DNA from: Vitellaria paradoxa
Lineage: Eukaryota; Streptophyta; Magnoliopsida; Ericales; Sapotaceae
Assembly (NCBI GenBank): GCA_019916065.1
Contig: CM034239.1
Location: 40,724,663 to 40,788,662 of the forward strand
Direction: 5' to 3'
Length of the DNA stretch: 64,000 bases
Shown here: piece by piece, positions 33,012 through 45,000 of the stretch
Numbering within the stretch: the first letter of the stretch is position 1
How the letters are laid out: each line of letters starts with the position of its first letter
Position numbers and translations under genes: made by a program
The notes under the pieces: generated by a model
The model's database searches: none
Told to the model about the DNA's origin: nothing
Seen by the model: only the letters and a program-made list of their open reading frames with translations

Positions 33012-36000
33012 ATGGCTCTTTCGTTTCACTGCCCCAGATTGTTTTGCAGTGGGGTCGTAGTTTCCCCAGTAATTCTGAAGCGAGCCCCGGCAGCGAAATG
33101 CTTCGCTTCAATGTCAAAGATCAATAAGTTTCAAATGAATCAACGTCGAAGATCTGCTAATTACCATCCTAGTATTTGGGACTACAGTTTCGTTGAATCG
33201 TTGACCACAAGCTATTCCGTATGTGTTTCTTTTTTCTTTCTTTATTTTTATTATTATTATAACCCCTTGAGTGCACTAATTTTTAGTGTGTTTGATGATA
33301 TAAATAATAATTTTTAGTAATTTTTTACTATTTTATAAGATTTTTAATAATTTTTATCAACTTTTGACAACTTTTATATATTTGATAAAAGTTTTGATAA
33401 CTTTTATGTGGAAAAAATTACTATAACAAAATAAAAAAGTGTCAGAAGTTGGTGTTTTGCTAAACATTTACTTTGTAACTTTTGGCTGATTTTTGCACAA
33501 AATTGTGCTTCCAAACGGGATGAAATGGATTGTGTTTTTTTTTTCATATGTCTCTTATCTCTTTCTCGTGACGTTTTTAAGGTTCAATTTGTTAGATTTA
33601 GTAATGTATAATCGTATATAATTAGTATCTCTTATTTTATGCCTTTCCTTATTTTATGCCTTTCCTTATTTTATGTCTTTCCTTATATCATAATTAGGAT
33701 TATTATTCCATTCCTTATTTTGTATATCCAATCATAATTAGGATTACTATCTCCTATCAGGATTAAGATTATTGTCCTCTTATATAAAGGACCTTACAGT
33801 CTTATATTCTCACACACAGAAATAAATATTAATACATAATTCTTTCCTTCTTCTTTTATTCTTAACATGGTATCAGAGCAGAGACTCTAATTTTTTTTTC
33901 TCTTCTTCGTCGACGATTATTTTCTGACGAGATCTTGCGTTGGTATATATCATCAGCAGAGTTAACGAAGCCTTGATTTTTCGCTTCTGTATTACTCTTC
34001 TGGTAAATATTCCAACATCTACATACATCATCGGATTCGTCTCTCATAGACGAACCCAACGCCACCAACCAGAACCGGAGATCTGCTTCCACGCGCCGCC
34101 TGAAAATTGCGTGTGACTTCACGCGAATTCACACGCCGCTGGTCTTCACATTCGCCTCACTGACGTCATCTCGACGAATCACGGTGCGCCGCACGAACTG
34201 TTCGTTGGTGCACCTGCTGCACTGGATCGCACTCACGCCAGCGAACTGCGATCTGCCACGTAGCCCTAGCGGCTCCAACGGTCAGACCGGTTCGCCCAGA
34301 CTAGTTCAGTGCTTCTGTTGGGCCGGTTCAACCATTTTTGACAGATTTTCAACCGGTTTAGACCGGTTCCTTACCTTTTTCGACGTTCTGGACGCACTGG
34401 TGATCTCTGTTCTACTCGGATTTATTGTTTATCTTTATTAGGCACTATGAAAGCTTTTTCTGTGGATCGCTCTGACAACATTACGTCCCTCTCTGTCATT
34501 CTGGATGGGACTAATTATGTTTTGTGGGCACAAGCTCTCTCTGCTTTATCAAAGGACGTCGTTTATGGCGTATTATCTCTGACTCTCAGAAAAAACCCAT
34601 CCAGAAAGACGATGAGGATCAGTCTGTTTTTGAGGATTGTCTTGATGATTGGGAAAGCAAGAATTATCAAATTGTCACCTGGTTTCGTGCCACTACTATT
34701 CCTTCCATCAGTCTTCAATTTGGCCGATTCCAGGACGATGATCAGTATCCCTCTCCTGCTAAGGCTATTTGGGATTTCTTAAAGGATCGCTATCAGACCA
34801 CTGGTCATGCTCACCAGTATCAGTTATTTTAGACTCTTTATCGTATGCGTCAAGAGCCTGGGCAATCCATCAATAATTTTCTCTCTCAAATGTCTTCTGT
34901 TTCAGATCAGCTTGCTTTATGTGAACCTACCTGGAAACACTCTAAGGATGCTCAATTGTACACTATCCACCGCAATCATCAGCGACTTGTGCTATTTCTT
35001 ATGGCTCTCCATGACACTTTTGAGTCGGTTCATGCCTCATTGCTCCATCGCATGCCTCTACCCACTCTTGAACAAGCTATTTCAGAACTCTTGTCCAAAG
35101 AAACTTGTCTGGGTCTCAAAACTAAGGCGTTGGATTCAGTTCTTGCTATACCACCATCTCCAGTTCCAGATGCCGCTCTTGCCATATCTCACGGTCGATC
35201 TTCTGGCCCATTGACTCCTCACTCCTGCATCTACTGTCTAAAAAGGGGTTTACCACACAATCATTCATTTGAACGTTGTCTAGTTTGTGAGTGTTTGACT
35301 TGCCACAAAACAGCTCCTGGTCATTTTTAGCGTGACTGTCCCAAGGCTTTCTCCTCTAAAGCTCATTCCAAAAAAGGATCTTCTAAGTCCTCTGCTAAAT
35401 CTCATGGTTCTCGTACCACTGCTGCTGTTACTTCAGACGGGTCCTACTCTTCTGGCCCATCCTTTTCTATGACTGATGTGGAGTCTATCATTCAGCAAGT
35501 ATTTGCCAAAACTGGTACATCTCCTTCTACTGCCCTCTCCGTCATGCCAGGTACTTCCTCTTGGTATTTTGACTCAGGATGTTGCAATCATATGACTTCT
35601 GATTCTACAATTTTTTCGTCTATTACTTCATCATCCTCTATTCCCACTATTCATACTGCTGATGGTACTCATATTTCTGTTACCCACACTGGTCATATTT
35701 CTACTTCATCTATTTCTCTTTCTAATGTTTACCACATTCCTACCCTTGCTTTAAATCTTGTGTCTGTTGGTCAATTATGTGAACTTGGTCTGATCGTTAC
35801 TTTTTCTACTTCTGGTTGTTTGTTGCAGGACCCACAGACAAAACAGGTTCTTGGGATAGGCCGTAAACATGGACGTCTATTTGAGATTGTTCACCTCCAA
35901 CTTCCACCATCCTCTACTGCTTCCACTTCCACAGCTTCTATTTTTAATCTTTGGCATTGTCGTTTCGGTCATGTGTCTTTTAGTCGTTTGAAAACTTTAA

Positions 36001-39000
36001 TTTCTAGTAGTCAATTGGGTCATGTGGTTTCTGAGAAGGTTGATTGTTTATCATGTCAAACTGCTAAACAACCCGCTTTACCTTTTAATAAAAGTAATTC
36101 TGTTTCTCTTGCACCATTTGATCTCGTTCACTCGAATATCCGGGGACCTTCACCCACTCCCACTATGGGGGGCTCTCGTTATTTTGTTATTTTTGTGGAT
36201 GATTATACTCGCTATACTTGGTTGTATCTTTTAACTAAACGTTCTGAACTAAAACAGATATACTCTGATTTCTTAGCAATGGTAAAAACTCAATTTTCTC
36301 GTACAATCAAGGTTTTTCGAACTGATAATGCTATGGAATATATTGACTCTGAGGTTTTATCTTTTCTACACTCTCAGGGGACACAATCCATCTTTCTTGT
36401 CCTGGTACTTTTAAGCAGAATGGTCGGGCGGAACGCAAACATCATCATCTTCTTGACATGATCCGTGCCCTTCTTATTTCTTCCTCCTGTCCAGAAAAGT
36501 TTTGGGAGGAAGCTGCTCTTATTGCTGCCTACACCATTAATCGTGTTCCTACTTCTGTCCTTGGTAATTCTACCCCTTTTGAACGCTTGTATGGCTCCCC
36601 TCTTGATTATTATCATATTAGAGTATTTGGGTCTGCTTGTTTTGTTCTCTTTCAACCCCATGAAAGAACTAAACTTGAACCACGCTCTCGTCTTTGTTGT
36701 TTCTTGGGTTATGGTATTGAACATAAGGGGTATCGATGTTGGGATCCTATTTCTCAACGTCTTCGTATCTCTCGACATGTTGTCTTTTGGGAACACAAGA
36801 TGTTTTCTACTCTTTCTCCATTTCATCTTTCTACCTCTTCCCATAATCCTCTCTTTACTGATATTTCCAAAGATTTGCATTCTGACATATTTGATGCAGA
36901 TAGTCTACAGGTCTCTAAGACACCACTGCTTACGGTTCATCCCGAGACACCTGGGTCTTCTGCTAGACCTGTGACCACTCTTGATGAGTCTTCTCCTCCA
37001 TCCTTTGTTGACGAATCTCCTCCTTCAGAACGTCCTAAACGAATAACACAACCTTCTGTTCGTCTTCGTGATTATATTGTTGGTTCTGCTGCCTTTTCTA
37101 CTCACGAACCTTCTTCCTACCGTGAGGCTTGTACTAACCCTTTATGGCAGCAAGCTATGGATGATGAGTTATAGGCTCTTAAGAAAACTTATACTTGGGA
37201 TGTGGTTCCCCTTCCTCCTAGGAAGACTGCTATCAGTTGCAAATGGATCTATAAAATCAAAACCCGTTCAGATGGTTCTATTGAGCGACACAAAGCTCGT
37301 CTTGTTGCTCGAGGTTTTACTCAGGAGTATGGTATTGACTATGAAGAAACTTTTGCTCCTGTTGCTAGGCTTACTTCCGTTCGCAGTTTACTTGCTATTT
37401 CTGTTGCTCGCAACTGGGATCTTTATCAGATGGATGTTAAGAATGCCTTTCTAAATGGCGATCTTACTGAGGAAGTCTATATGCAACCTCCTCCGGGCTC
37501 CTCTGTTTAGTCTTCTCATGTTTGCAAGCTTCGTCGAGCACTATATAGGCTGAAACAGGCTCCTTGTGCTTGGTTTACGAAGTTTAGCTCTACTATTCAT
37601 GAGCTTGGATTTATCCTCTGTTCATATGACTTTGCTTTGTTTATCCACACCACTACAGCTGGATCTGTTCTTCTTCTCCTTTATGTGGACGATATGATTA
37701 TTACAAGGAATGACAGTGTTGGCATTTCTCATCTCAAACAATTTCTTAGTCGACAGTTTGAGATGAAGGATTTGGGGTTTCTCAATCACTTTCTAGGCTT
37801 GAAGATCTCCCGAGATTCTTCTGGTTACTTTCTCTCTCAAGCTAAGTATGCTTCTGATCTCTTGACACGGGCTGGTATTTTTGACTGCAAGACTGCTACT
37901 ACTCCGATTGATCTACAGATCCGTCTTACCCCTCTTGATGGTGCACCATTATCTGATACGACTTTGTATCGTCAACTTGTTGGTAGTCTTGTTTATCTTA
38001 CTGTCACTCGCCCTGACATTGCTTATGCTATTCACATTGTTAGTCAATTTATGGCTGCTCCACGTTCTCACCATTTTACTACTTTGCTGCGCATTCTCCG
38101 ATATATCAAAAGCACTATGTTTCATGGTCTTCATTACTCAGCCCAGTCCTCACTTGAGTTACATGCTTTTTCTGATGCCGACTGGGCTGGTGATCCTACT
38201 GATCGTCGTTCTACGACAGGGTTCTGTTTCTTTCTAGGGACTTCTCTCATAACCTGGCGTAGCAAGAAACAAACTCTCACTGCCCGTTCTAGTACTGAAG
38301 CTGAGTACCGTGCTCTCGCCGATACCACTCAAGAGCTCCTTTGGCTTAGATGGCTTCTTACTGATATGGGTGTTATTCATTCTACAGGCACTATATTATA
38401 TTGTGACAATCAAAGTGCTATTTAAATTGCTCACAATGATATTTTTCATGATCGCACTAAACACATTGAAATAGATTGTCACTTTATTCGTCAACATGTA
38501 AGAAGTGGCACTGTTCGTCTCATTTCTGTATCCTCAGCAAATCAAACTGCTGATCTTTTCAGGAAGGCTCATCTTCCTGGTCGTTTCTTCAAGTTAATCT
38601 CCAAACTCAAGCTGCTTCCTGCGTTGCCACCTTGAATTTGAGGGGGGTGTTAGATTTAGTAATATATAATCGTATATAATTAGTATCCCTTATTTTATGC
38701 TTTTCCTTATTTTATGTCTTTCCTTATATCATAATTAGGATTATTATTCCATTCTTTATTTTGTATATCCAATCATAATTAGGATTATTATCTCCTATCA
38801 GGATTAGGATTATTGTCCTCTTATATAAAGGACCTTATAATCTTGTATTCTCACACACAGAAATAAATATTAATACATAATTCTTTTCTTCTTCTTTTAT
38901 TCTTAACATAATTAATGTCATGCTTTTCGAGCAAATAGTTTATTTTTCTTGCCGCAGTATGAGTCGCATGGCTCCAAACTAGACAAGTTGAAGGAAGAAA

Positions 39001-42000
39001 CGAGAAGGTTACTTAAATCCACGAAAGACTCTTCAACGTTGTTAAAGCTTGTTGATTCAGTGCAACGTTTAGGAGTGGGTTACCATTTTGAGGAAGAGAT
39101 CAGGGAGATTATGATGAATCTAGTTCATTGTCCTAACACCGGAAACCTTTACATTACTGGATTGCATTTTCGACTCCTAAGAGAACACGGTTACCCCATC
39201 AGCTCAGGTACTTGTATCTATATATGTAGTATATATACTACCATGTATAAATATATTTAATTAGACACCAACTTCAAATTATATGTTTGTTAAGGATGTA
39301 AACGAATAGAGTATCCGTTCAACTAGCAAATTTTATTACCAAATTCGTTTATTTTTTACTTACCGTTATCTATCCAAATCTATTTATTTTTTTGGTTAAA
39401 ATTTCAAACCGTCTCGTTCCAAACCTGTAAAATTTGTCTCAAATCTACGAAACCTAATTAAGTTCATCCATCCCACATTATTATGTAATATGATATTAAA
39501 AAATTATTGTTACACTCTTATTATCTAACATAAATTAAAAATATATAAAAAAATAAAAATAAATCATGGAGACAAATACCATGAATACTAGGTAAATTAA
39601 TAAATAAACAAAAAGTAAGGTTTACTTTTAAAGAAAAAAATTTTAAAGGAATCCAAAACTTATTTAATTACACTAATCATTATTATATAATATTCTAATT
39701 CTTTCACAATCATAACATAAATCACAAAATTTCTTAATAAAACAAGAATAACTCAGCTAACAAAGAAACATAATTTGTAACTTCACAAAAATCATACTAA
39801 ATTAAAAGCCGTGATAAACCCAAGACGCACGAAACAAAGCCCTACAATTCTTCTTACAAATCTCTGATTATATACATACATACACAAATACATATACATG
39901 TGTATTGAATCTACGAAAGCGAAATTGAAGAAAAACACAAAAACAATGACAGAGATTGTTCGAAACTTATCCAAAAAATCGATTGTTACCTTACTAATAT
40001 TCTAATTTTTTATTTAATAAAATCAATATTTTTGTTAGATTGGAAAATAAAAATCAGATATGCAGATAATAACTTTACACGCACACACATGTAGAGAAAA
40101 TTTTGACTACTTATAGATCACAGTGCTGGCCAAGTGATAAGAATGATGGCTTGGATCCCCTAGGCAGCGTTAATCCTACACGATGGCAGAGTACAAAAAA
40201 GAACACAATTACACAAATGAGAGTTCAACGGCTTCAACTAAGGAATGAGACTAAGAGGAGAAGGTTTGAATCATATTTAGGGTAACAAAATGACAACTAA
40301 TAAATATACTTAGGATAAAAGACAACAAAATTCCATAAATGATCACACCTTAAATTTAAGTAATTTTATTTTAGAAATAAAATTGTAAATATATAAAAAT
40401 ATATTATATTATATTAAATGAGTACTTAGTAGGTACCCTACAAATATCGGGTATTAGGTACCCTACAGGTAAATCTCAAACCCGTACGAGTGTTAAATTT
40501 TAATCTTAAACCCATTCCAATTCCATTAAAGTATTTTTCAACAAGTTTTTATTGGGTTTGGTCAAATCAGGTACCCTCATGTATCCGTTTCATTGACATC
40601 CCTAATGTTTAGCACTAGGATAGGGATAATTACCGTTTTACCTAATATATTTAAGGTGAAAATTACTGGCATGCACTGTCTAAACTTTAAAGCTATATTT
40701 GGTACGTGGAAATGGTATAAAATAGAATGAATGCATTCCCACTTTAACTAATCTCATGTTAGGTATCAAAAAGTGAAGTTGGAATGATATTTAATGAGAA
40801 TAGCCATTCCCACATTAAGTGAAAAAAGGCATTCCATAATTTAAGTGATGGAATAGTCATTCTATTACAATTAAAATTTGATCCACAAATTGAAAAAAAT
40901 AAAAATAAAAAACAAGTAACTACTTTGTAATAAAAAATTTCTCTTAGTTACTTTCTTGAGTTATAAAATGACAATTTTACCCATTGACCTTATTTTTAAA
41001 CTAGATTTGAACTTGTGTTATAAAATGACTATTTTGCCCCTAGGTCCCTCCCTTTTTTTTTTACAAATTCGTATTTCAGACTTCCAAAAGGTTAATAAAA
41101 ATATTCATTTGTATTATTTAATAAGTAAGAAAATTTTGATCCGATCTAAACTCGGATTGTAAAATGACCATTTTACCCATAAGTTCGTTTTTTGCCTAAG
41201 TTTATATTTTGAACTTCTCAAAAAAGTAAAAAATATTTATCATTGTATTTCTCAATAACTAATAAAATTTCATCTCAATATGAATTCAAATTATAAAATG
41301 ACAATTGTACCCATAAGTCATTTTTTGTCTAAATCTGTATTCTAAGCTGCCCAAAAGGTTGAAAAATATCATTGACATATTTCTTAATAGTTAAACAAAT
41401 TTTAGCCCAATCTGAATTTACACTATAAAATGACTATTTTACCTCTGGGCACTTTTTGGGTTAAATTTGTATTTTAGATATCCCAAAAAACTAAAAAATA
41501 TTTGTTGGCATATTTCTTAATAATTAAGAAAACTTTGGGCCAATTTAACCTTGAATTGTAAAATGACTGTTTTACCCCTGAGCCTTTTTTTTAACTCAAA
41601 TTTGTGCTCCGAAAATAAAATTTATTTTTATAGTTTTTAAAAAATTAATATTAGTAGTTTTTATTAGATTTTATTATATTTAAAATATGTAATCAAATTG
41701 TGAAATTTTGAATATCTACTCTATTTCTATTATTTTATGTTGACAACCAAACAAAAGAATGAAATGAGTATTCTATTCTATTTCTATTCTTATTCCATTC
41801 TCACTTTTTATTCCATTCTATTTTCACATACCAAACATAGCCTAGAAACCTGCCTTTGCATTCTTAATTTTTATTTTAAACTAAAGTCAAATTATAAATA
41901 GCATTAAATTTCAAGTGAAAAAATAAAAATACCTATTAAATTTGGGATAATTGCTTTTTATCTTTTATACTTAAGGTAAAAATTATTTAATCTCCTGGAA

Positions 42001-45000
42001 TTTTAAAAATTGGCATTTGCGTCTCCTCTACTTTGAACCAAAGTGGAATCATAAATGGTATTAAATTTTCAAGTGAAACGACAAAAATACGTACCCATTA
42101 AAAGAATAAAATAGAATAAGGGGATATAAGTGTAAGTAATATGAACTATGAGGTACAAGTATAATTTTTAAAATTAATAATAGTTAAAATTGTTTTATTT
42201 AACAAATTTTTTAACGCTATATTTTAATCTAAAATAAAAGGGGTACAAAAGTAGGTTTCTAAAGGTTATTGGTATAAGTGATTTTTACTTTAAATATATT
42301 TATTCCTTAAAAATCAAATAAAATCAAGAGTGTAAGTGTACGTAAATATGAGCTATATGGGATATAAATGTAATTTTTAAAGTTATTTAGAGTTAAACCG
42401 TCATTTTTGACAAATTTTTTAATATTTTCCCTTTAGTATAAAGTACAAGAATTACAAAGGTAGGCTTTTAAAGTTTAAAATTGTAAGTAATTTTTACATT
42501 AAGTATAAGGGATAAAAGGACAATTAACTTGATAATATATAAATTTTGTCGGACACATAAGATATTAAGTAAACACACACGTGGCATGTCTTCTTTTTTT
42601 TTTTTTTCCAACATTAGTTTCCGCAAACGTATCATTAAAATAAACTCAAATTTGAATAGTCAAAACATTTAAATTATAAAATCTTCTATTTTATATGTTT
42701 AATAATGTATTAAGTTAGTTTTATTATGAATATTATATTCATATGTATAACTGATAAAAATTATATAATTTTAGCTCAATTCATATCATTTTTTTTTTAT
42801 TTATTTTTAAATTGTTATCCATATCCCGATTATATCTGTAATTAATATAACCTATATATTATCCATTTGAATTAATTTTTAAATACCCTTTTAACTTCTC
42901 AAATGATGGCGAAATTAAAAGCAGGCGTGTTTGACAAATTCAAAGATAAAGATGGGAGATTAATGGAGTGCTTCACCAACGATGTCATGGGTCTTTTGAG
43001 TCTATACGAAGCTTCACACCATGGAACGGTGGATGAACATGATTTAGAAGAAGCCAATCATTTGAGTGTCAAACATTTGAAGTCATTAATGGGGAAGATG
43101 GAGATCAAAGTGGCGGAACAAGTTCAACAGTCCCTGGAATTTCCCCTACACTGGAGGATGCAAAGGTTGGAAGCACTAAATTTCATCGGTCAATGCTTAG
43201 AAAGCTCGCTGTTGCTTGAGCTGGCCAAGTTGGATTACAACCTAGTGCAATCGGTACATCAAGAAGAAGCAAAAGAATTGACAAAGTAAGCATATATATA
43301 TATATATATATATGTTTGTCTGTCTATTTACTCGCCTCCAAATTAATGATCGATTGTGGTGTTGGAAGATTTATGTTGCCTTTTGTATTTATAAATTTGA
43401 AATCACTAGATTTGGTAGTGCTAATTATTTTGTAAATATAAATATGAATTTCATAATAAATGGTTTGATATGATAAATTTAAAATCATTAAAAAATAATT
43501 ATTTAAAATTATTCATAATACTAACTCCATTATTTTAGAAAATAATAACAACCCTATAGTTATAAGTATAATTACAATATACTCATAACGTTTTTTAAGT
43601 GATAAACTCATAAGTCAGTAACATCATACATCTTAATTACTCATTTTTTTATAATCATTACTTTTTATAGTAGTATTACTGTGATTTTAAGTAGTAATCT
43701 CATGAATATAAATTAATAGTAGTACTAGAAATTTTTTGTATTTTAAACTAATTAGAACCCTTTATAATAGTAATTTTATTTTAAACTAATTAGAACCTTT
43801 TATAATAGTAATTTTACTGTTTTAGAAAGTAATGACTTCACTAATTTAGTAAGAGTTACTTGAAATTTTTCGTACACTATTTTCACATTGTCGTGACTCT
43901 TTTATAGCAATAATGGCTATACTAATTTAGTAATAATTATTAAAAAAAACATATATTCACATAAATTAGTTATTTTTTAATAAAAATTACTATCAAATTC
44001 GTTCCATTTGAAAATCATGATATCAAATGAGGCCTTAACTAACGTATACAAGCTGTTAAATTTATTTTTGGTAGGTGGTGGAACGACTTGGGGTTAAAGG
44101 ACAAGCTTCCCTTTTCCAGGGATCGATTAATGGAGAATTATTTATGGGCAGTGGGGATCATTTTTGAGCCTCAATTCTCCAAATGCAGGAAAGTCCTCAC
44201 CAAATTCATCTGCATATTATCGGCTATAGATGACATGTATGACATATATGGATCACTCGATGAGCTCGAACGATTTACTGATGCAGTGAATCGGTATGAT
44301 CATGTGAACTGTACACTGCAATATTAACACTGTAAACATTTATTTTTTTAAATTTTTTTTGGGAATATATACATATATATATATATATATCTTTCGAAAT
44401 TGTAATAAAAGTTTGTGCCTTTCTCATTTTGTTCTCTCTCAGGTGGGACATTAAGGCCATGGACGGCCTTCCAGATTACATGAAGATATGTTACTCAGCC
44501 ATGTTCGAATTCGGAAATGAAATTGCCTATGATGTTCTAAGAAACCACGGCTTGAATGTGATCTCCTATGTAAAGGAAGAGGTAAGATCATTTATTAACA
44601 GTTTAATTTTAGAATAATTGATGACTTAATACCAGATGTTTTATTCTTTGAAATCTTGTATAATTTTAAACTTATAATCTTTTTTTTTTTTTAATTTTCT
44701 CGTTTGCACTCTCTATTATTTCCTTACACTATATTTGGAACATCGAATTGTGGAGAGAAAGGAAAAATGAAAAAAATTAAAATTAATAGTTTGTATAATT
44801 TTTGTACACTTTAATCAAATAAAAGTTAAAGTTTGTTGATAAATGTATATTTATTTATTTTAGTCTTATTTTACTAATTTAATAAAAAAATTAAATAAAT
44901 TTAACTTTTTTTTTCACTTCATTTTACATTATTATCATTTTCCTTTCATTTTTTTCTCTCCACAAATTTATATTCCAAACATAGTCTTAGTATACTTATT

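Larger units (their letters stand above)
33585..38913 (+). mobile_element. Ty1/Copia LTR retrotransposon in intron 1 of the terpene synthase
   Basis: LTRs are at 33590-33867 (278 bp) and 38648-38908 (261 bp), both TGTTAG...TTAACA. The flanks CAATT/TAATT form a 5-bp TSD with one mismatch. TGGTATCAGAGC immediately after the left LTR is the usual tRNA-iMet-type primer-binding site, and GAGGGGGG before the right LTR is the polypurine tract. Domains in Copia order: gag with a zinc-knuckle-like Cys/His stretch (34447-35338), protease-like [14 protein letters not shown] (about 35560), GAG-pre-integrase LWHCRFGH, integrase (to about 36900), reverse transcriptase ([19 protein letters not shown]), RNase H (SDADWAGDP...STEAEY). 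Stops and frameshifts (for example near 34590, 34830, 35328, 36420, 37172, 37508 and 38423) show it is inactive. Same strand as the host gene. Confidence 0.95.

Noticed and set aside
36374..36880. 168-codon minus-strand open frame
   Set aside because: Antisense shadow of the Copia integrase region.
40103..40285. tRNA-like look of 'gctggccaagtgataagaatgatggcttgg'
   Set aside because: Only an A-box-like stretch is present; no B-box or cloverleaf could be drawn.
40962..41690. CRISPR-like array
   Set aside because: Repeats are degenerate, about 133 bp, without unique spacers, in a plant intron; a tandem array explains them.
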